From Bacillus sp. HNG (GTDB lineage: Bacteria > Bacillota > Bacilli > Bacillales > Bacillaceae_L): a DNA stretch of 64,000 bases. Positions 60,378 to 64,000 of the stretch are shown here, one piece after another. Location: assembly GCF_003400205.1 (NCBI RefSeq), contig NZ_QUQV01000012.1:62001-126000 (forward strand). Reading direction: 5' to 3'. The notes below the pieces were generated by a model that was not told the DNA's origin, made no database searches, and worked only from the letters and a program-made list of their open reading frames with translations. How positions within the stretch are numbered: the stretch's first letter is position 1; each line of letters starts with the position of its first letter. The position numbers were made by a program, and so were the translations under genes.

Positions 60378-61121
60378 ATGGAAAAAAAGAGTGAAGTTAT
60401 GGAAATCTGTTTGTTAGCGGGAAAAATAATGCTTGAAAGTGGAGCCGAGACGTATCGAGTAGAGGATACGATGAACCGAATGGCCGCTGCATTTGGGATA
60501 TTATCTTCCCATAGTTATGTGACACCAACTGCCATTATGTTTTCGACGAGTGGTACAGAACCTACTAACTTAATACGCATCAATGAGCGTTCAACCGATT
60601 TAGAAAAGGTAACCCTGGTGAATAGCATTTCACGAAAAATCAGCAGCGGGGATTTAACGCTTCAGGAGGCAAAACAAGAGCTAGACGACCTTTCAAAAAA
60701 GGATCTTTCCTATCCCGTCTGGATTCAGATTCTGGCAGCAACCCTTGCTAGTGGATGTTTTACCATCATGTTCCTTGGAACCTGGACGGACTTTTTACCA
60801 GCATGTGTTGCGGGAGGAGTAGGATTTGCCTTTTTTATCTACCTTCACCGGTTGATTCGAATCAAATTCTTTGCGGAGTTTTTGGCTTCATTTTTAATAG
60901 GAATGGTTGCTTATCTATTTATAAGGACAGGGATTGGGGCAGAGCTTGATAAAATTATTATCGGATCAGTGATGCCACTTGTTCCCGGGTTGGTGATTAC
61001 AAACGCAGTTCGTGATTTGATTGCAGGACACCTCGTTTCCGGGATTTCAAAGGGAGCAGAAGCGTTTTTAACAGCCTTTGCAATTGGAACGGGAGTAGCT
61101 GTGGTCCTTGCGATTTTCTAA
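60378..61121 (+). CDS. Threonine/serine exporter family, large subunit (ThrE N-part, YjjP-like)
   Basis: The 247-residue protein starts with a cytoplasmic amphipathic region holding LLAGKIMLESGAETYRVEDTMNRMA (residues about 13-37), a conserved ThrE-type block. Five hydrophobic helices follow from residue 115, with VMPLVPGLVITNAVRDLIAGHLVSG near 200. In Corynebacterium ThrE is one polypeptide; in Bacillus and E. coli it is split into YjjP- and YjjB-like halves, as here with the next gene. It is thought to export small amino acids or, in E. coli, take part in succinate transport. ATG 60378 is set by GGAGCGGTG. The partner gene begins 18 bp later. Confidence 0.85.
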   Translation: MEKKSEVMEICLLAGKIMLESGAETYRVEDTMNRMAAAFGILSSHSYVTPTAIMFSTSGTEPTNLIRINERSTDLEKVTLVNSISRKISSGDLTLQEAKQELDDLSKKDLSYPVWIQILAATLASGCFTIMFLGTWTDFLPACVAGGVGFAFFIYLHRLIRIKFFAEFLASFLIGMVAYLFIRTGIGAELDKIIIGSVMPLVPGLVITNAVRDLIAGHLVSGISKGAEAFLTAFAIGTGVAVVLAIF

Positions 61122-61138
61122 GATGAAAGGAGTTTACA

Positions 61139-61570
61139 ATGCTTGCTCATTTGTTTACAAGCTTAATTGCTTCTAGCACATTCGGGATCATCTTCAATGT
61201 TCCTAAAAAGTCCCTTTTAAAATGTGGACTAGTTGGAATGATTGGTTGGATGTTATATATCTTTTTATTTTTGAGAGGCGTCGATGCCGTTTATGCGACG
61301 CTTGCTGCCTCGGTATTGGTTGCCATCATCAGCCATATTTTTGCTAAAGTATATAAAAACCCAGTTATTATCTACAGCATCGTCGGAATCATTCCGTTGG
61401 TGCCAGGTGGAATCTCGTATGACGCGATGAGGAACTTTGTTGAAAATGACTATTCTACAGCCTTACCACTAGCGGCGAGGGCTTTTATGATTTCAGGTGC
61501 AATTGCATTCGGTCTCGTCATCTCAGAGGTATTGAATCAATTGATTATTAGAAGAAGAAAAAAAGTGTAG
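61139..61570 (+). CDS. Threonine/serine exporter family, small subunit (YjjB-like)
   Basis: The 143-residue protein has about five hydrophobic helices. SIVGIIPLVPGGISYDAMRNFVENDY near residue 78 is the conserved YjjB/DUF3815-type block. It pairs with the large subunit just upstream. AAAGGAGTTTAC precedes ATG 61139 at the usual distance. The two genes form one operon ended by the hairpin at 61575-61612. Confidence 0.87.
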   Translation: MLAHLFTSLIASSTFGIIFNVPKKSLLKCGLVGMIGWMLYIFLFLRGVDAVYATLAASVLVAIISHIFAKVYKNPVIIYSIVGIIPLVPGGISYDAMRNFVENDYSTALPLAARAFMISGAIAFGLVISEVLNQLIIRRRKKV

Positions 61571-61574
61571 TTTC

Positions 61575-61612
61575 AAGCCACTGGGAAACGGATTTCCAGG
61601 TGGCTTTTTATT
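61575..61612 (+). terminator. Terminator of the exporter operon
   Basis: AAGCCAC-TGG (61575-61584) pairs with CCA-GGTGGCTT (about 61596-61606), with internal bulges, followed by TTTTATT. Confidence 0.75.
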
Positions 61613-61620
61613 ATGCGCTA

Positions 61621-61714
61621 AAATCGATAGAGTCGAAATAAAAACGATAGAACTGGATTAAAATCGATAGAATCAAAATAAAGTCGATAGAATTGAAATA
61701 AAACCGATAGAGCC
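61621..61714. repeat. 20-bp tandem repeat, about 4.7 copies
   Basis: Copies begin at 61621, 61641, 61661, 61681 and 61701, with consensus AAATCGATAGAATCGAAATA. The period is exactly 20 bp, nearly two DNA turns. CGATAG is kept in every copy while the rest varies. It lies 90-185 bp before the tryptophan dioxygenase start. Confidence 0.9.
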
Positions 61715-61806
61715 AAGAACCGCCTAAGAAAATCATAAATATGTAGGATATTTCGGCATATTCATAGAAAGTAATGAGTAGGATTCAAAATGGAAAGGAG
61801 ATGTCT

Positions 61807-62628
61807 ATGAGTAAAAACGATGGTATTTACGATGACTTATCAAAGGACATGACGTATGGTGATTATCTTCAGTTAGATTCTTTGCTTTCAAGCCAGCAAC
61901 GACTGTCTGAGCACCATGATGAGATGCTGTTTATCATCATTCACCAAACGAGTGAGCTGTGGATGAAGCTTATTTTACATGAGGTAAATGCGGCAAAAGC
62001 ATCTATTTTAAAAAATGACCTTGAGCCCGCGTTTAAAATGTTATCAAGGGTCTCACGCATTCAGCAGCAATTGATTCAATCATGGGATGTTCTATCAACG
62101 TTAACTCCATCAGAATATATGGAATTTAGAGGCGAACTCGGAAAATCCTCAGGCTTCCAGTCTTATCAAAATCGGTTAATTGAGTTTGCGTTAGGACATA
62201 AAAAGCCGAATGTACTCGGTGTTTATAAGCATCAACCTGAAGTTTACAAACAGGTTGAGGCGGCACTCAGAGAAAAAAGTATTTATGATGCGGCGATACT
62301 TGCCCTGTCAAAAAGAGGCTTTACAATTGACAAAACCTGCCTTCAAAGGGATTGGACAGAGGATTATAGGGCCAACGAAAGCGTCGAACAGGCTTGGCTT
62401 GAAGTCTATCAAAATATTGAAAAGTATTGGGATTTTTATGAGCTTGCGGAAAAGCTAGTGGATATTGAATCCCACCAACAGAAATGGCGCTATAATCACA
62501 TGATTACTGTTGAACGAATTATCGGGTACAAGAGGGGGACAGGTGGCTCGGCAGGTGTCGAGTATTTGAAGCAGGTCATGAACCATCGCTTTTTCCCAGA
62601 GTTGTGGAATATACGGACGAGACTATAG
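61807..62628 (+). CDS. kynA: Tryptophan 2,3-dioxygenase (KynA)
   Basis: The 273-residue heme enzyme opens the indole ring of L-tryptophan to give N-formylkynurenine. [16 protein letters not shown] near the start, [20 protein letters not shown] near residue 37 and the C-terminal [21 protein letters not shown] near residue 232 (heme-ligand His and substrate-binding Arg/Thr) are diagnostic. Its length is normal for the bacterial enzyme. ATG 61807 follows AAAGGAG at a good distance; ATG 61774 and ATG 61801 are less likely. The kynB and kynU genes that usually accompany it are not adjacent here. The 20-bp tandem repeats lie upstream. Confidence 0.94.
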   Translation: MSKNDGIYDDLSKDMTYGDYLQLDSLLSSQQRLSEHHDEMLFIIIHQTSELWMKLILHEVNAAKASILKNDLEPAFKMLSRVSRIQQQLIQSWDVLSTLTPSEYMEFRGELGKSSGFQSYQNRLIEFALGHKKPNVLGVYKHQPEVYKQVEAALREKSIYDAAILALSKRGFTIDKTCLQRDWTEDYRANESVEQAWLEVYQNIEKYWDFYELAEKLVDIESHQQKWRYNHMITVERIIGYKRGTGGSAGVEYLKQVMNHRFFPELWNIRTRL

Positions 62629-62645
62629 AGGTGTATCACTCAAAC

Positions 62646-63119
62646 ATGGACATACAAATTCAAGCTGTTTCAAAAGAGGAAGAAGAGGTCTTACATAACC
62701 TCATGCAATTTTATATTTACGAATTTACAAAGTATATGAGTACGATAAAGATAAATGATAATGGTTGTTTTGACAGGTTTAATCTTGATGTCTATTGGAA
62801 AGGCCGAAACCATCACGCTTATTTTGTAAGAGTGGATGGTTTGCTTGCAGGCTTTGTATTAGTGCAAAGCCAAACGGAAGAGGAACCTAATTCAATAGAA
62901 GAATTTTTTATTATGAGAGGTTATGAGGGCAAAGGAATTGGGTCCACTGTTGCCGAGCAAATCTTTGCTATGTTTCCTGGAAGGTGGCATGTGAGACAGT
63001 CGGAGAAGAATGAGAGAGCCCGGACATTTTGGAGAAAAATCATTTCAAAAAGTACAAAGGGAAACTTTTCCGAACGCTTTGATGAAAGAAACTGTTCGAT
63101 TCAGGAGTTTACCATATAA
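62646..63119 (+). CDS. GNAT-family N-acetyltransferase
   Basis: The protein of about 157 residues shows the GNAT fold: a FVRVDGLLAGFVLVQ beta region near residue 60 and the acetyl-CoA loop EFFIMRGYEGKGIGSTVAEQIF near residue 85, with the R/Q-x-x-G-x-G/A pattern. The substrate is unknown. The likely start is ATG 62646 with AGAGGTG about 12 bp upstream, so it follows kynA by 17 bp and may be co-transcribed. In-frame codons further upstream overlap kynA. It has a terminator at 63136. Confidence 0.8.
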   Translation: MDIQIQAVSKEEEEVLHNLMQFYIYEFTKYMSTIKINDNGCFDRFNLDVYWKGRNHHAYFVRVDGLLAGFVLVQSQTEEEPNSIEEFFIMRGYEGKGIGSTVAEQIFAMFPGRWHVRQSEKNERARTFWRKIISKSTKGNFSERFDERNCSIQEFTI

Positions 63120-63135
63120 GTAGTCTAGATATAAA

Positions 63136-63167
63136 AAGGAGTTTACCGCGAGGAGAACTCCTTATTT
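63136..63167. terminator. Terminator between the two GNAT genes
   Basis: AAGGAGTT (63136-63143) pairs with AACTCCTT (63156-63163), followed by ATTTAA. On the other side there is an A run, so it can serve the minus-strand gene too. Confidence 0.75.
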
Positions 63168-63998
63168 AATGACAAATTGATCAAACGGCAAGTAATAAAC
63201 GGGGTAATGATCTAGCTGTTCAAAGCCAACTTTCTTTGCGATTGCAATAGAGTCTTTGCGAAATGATTCTGTTGTCCAGTGCGGGTTTCCGCCACGACTC
63301 AGACATTCCTTAATAAACGCCGTTGCCATTGCGGTAGCAAGCCCTTTTCCACGATGACTTGGGTCATATGTGTTAATTCCAATCTCGTATTCATTTTTCG
63401 ATACAAAAACAGACAGACATGTTCCGATAATAGTTGACCCTTGAACGACTGCAAATCCCAAGCCTTTTTGAAAAAATGAATCCAAGGATTCGTCCCAAAA
63501 CTTCGTGATTTCATTTTTAACGATGTGGCTTTCATCCCAATCAATAAGATCCTTATTAATTACTTTTAACTCATAGCCTTCAGGAATTACCTGCGTATCG
63601 TTTGGAGTAAACCATTCTTTATGAAAAACAAAAGGAACACGTTCCCCTCTCAGCAGAGGAACTCGTGTAAAAATGGATTCAATGGATCCATTCCACTGAT
63701 GGTTTGGATAAATTTCGAGATTTAATGTATCTTCCTCAGGGAGTGCCTCAACCCTAATCACGGATGCAATATATTCCTCAAGCTTAGAATTATATTCCTG
63801 ATTATCAACCTTGCCACAAAGATAGAACATCTCATTTTTCGCCCAAATAAAGGCTGTTTCGGGGTAATTCTGATTGTCTACAAAAATCTCTCCTGGATTG
63901 TTCCCATCAATAACCCCATTCATAACTGGATGGTTCGTTAATCCCGGAAGAAGCGGTTTTACTACTTTAAAGTTACCTTTTATTAGCTTATCAATCAT
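63162..63998 (-). CDS. GNAT-family acetyltransferase (two-domain type), start at window edge
   Basis: The protein is 278 residues from the ATG at 63998. The C-terminal half carries a GNAT domain: GFAVVQGSTIIGTCLSVFV near residue 170, then EIGINTYDPSHRGKGLATAMATAFIKECL near 205 with the acetyl-CoA-binding R-G-x-G loop. The N-terminal part fits the GNAT_acetyltran family with an extra domain. The substrate is unknown. Since only two bases lie beyond the ATG, the ribosome binding site is outside the window and a longer start cannot be excluded. Confidence 0.8.
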   Translation of the reverse strand: MIDKLIKGNFKVVKPLLPGLTNHPVMNGVIDGNNPGEIFVDNQNYPETAFIWAKNEMFYLCGKVDNQEYNSKLEEYIASVIRVEALPEEDTLNLEIYPNHQWNGSIESIFTRVPLLRGERVPFVFHKEWFTPNDTQVIPEGYELKVINKDLIDWDESHIVKNEITKFWDESLDSFFQKGLGFAVVQGSTIIGTCLSVFVSKNEYEIGINTYDPSHRGKGLATAMATAFIKECLSRGGNPHWTTESFRKDSIAIAKKVGFEQLDHYPVYYLPFDQFVIK

Positions 63999-64000
63999 TT

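Overview
The window is low-G+C Firmicute DNA, very probably from an endospore-forming Bacillaceae chromosome (Bacillus/Neobacillus-like). Supporting signs are AGGAGG-type ribosome binding sites, many GTG/TTG starts, T-tailed hairpin terminators, an S-box (SAM) riboswitch, and CodY, CcpA (cre), Rex and BglG/LicT-type control signals. It also carries orthologues of typical Bacillus genes (odhAB, gltC, fruRKA, ywjA-like, cwlO-like, SpoIID-like). No rRNA, tRNA, prophage, IS element or CRISPR was seen. The window is a patchwork of short metabolic operons.

1-6.7 kb: the 3' part of a LysR regulator, a second LysR gene, a TcuA-like flavoprotein and a TctCBA tripartite tricarboxylate transporter (tricarballylate/citrate-type use). 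6.7-10 kb: two metallophosphoesterases, a PAP2 phosphatase, a membrane protein and a candidate catabolite-controlled small RNA. 10-15 kb: CodY-linked brnQ, then a HAD phosphatase behind a LicT-type antitermination leader, a BglG-family antiterminator and a beta-propeller lactonase. 15-22 kb: a hexuronate-type locus (TRAP transporter, FCD-GntR regulator, UxuA, UxuB and a phosphomannose-isomerase homologue). 22-25 kb: a LysM amidase divergent from a second-type FtsZ that lacks the C-terminal tail, then an aldo/keto reductase.

25-31 kb: a small acidic lipoprotein, a Rex-controlled doxX, and a SAM-riboswitch operon joining an SsuABC-like importer to an acyl-CoA synthetase. 32-38.4 kb: a cluster of ATP-grasp ligase, MurE-like ligase, glutamine-dependent asparagine synthetase homologue, exported C39 peptidase and aspartate racemase. 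It is read here as a candidate D-Asp/D-Asn peptidoglycan (or peptide) modification pathway. 38.6-48 kb: a CwlO-like M23 hydrolase, a Crp/Fnr regulator facing odhAB across a perfect TTGAT-N4-ATCAA box, then gdhA divergent from gltC. 48.5-52 kb: fruRKA. 52-64 kb: a PhoD-like phosphatase, a 54-bp tandem palindrome array, a YwjA-like ABC exporter, a SpoIID-like protein, a glutaminyl-tRNA synthetase (unusual in Bacilli), a split ThrE-type exporter, a 20-bp tandem repeat before tryptophan 2,3-dioxygenase, and two GNAT acetyltransferases.

The strongest candidates for new biology are the ATP-grasp/MurE/AsnB/racemase cluster, the tail-less FtsZ with a sigma-H-like promoter, the S-box operon with an acyl-CoA ligase, and the antiterminator locus that has no PTS genes. 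Several families of short dispersed repeats are also present. All functional statements rest on motif reading and family knowledge; no database search was run.
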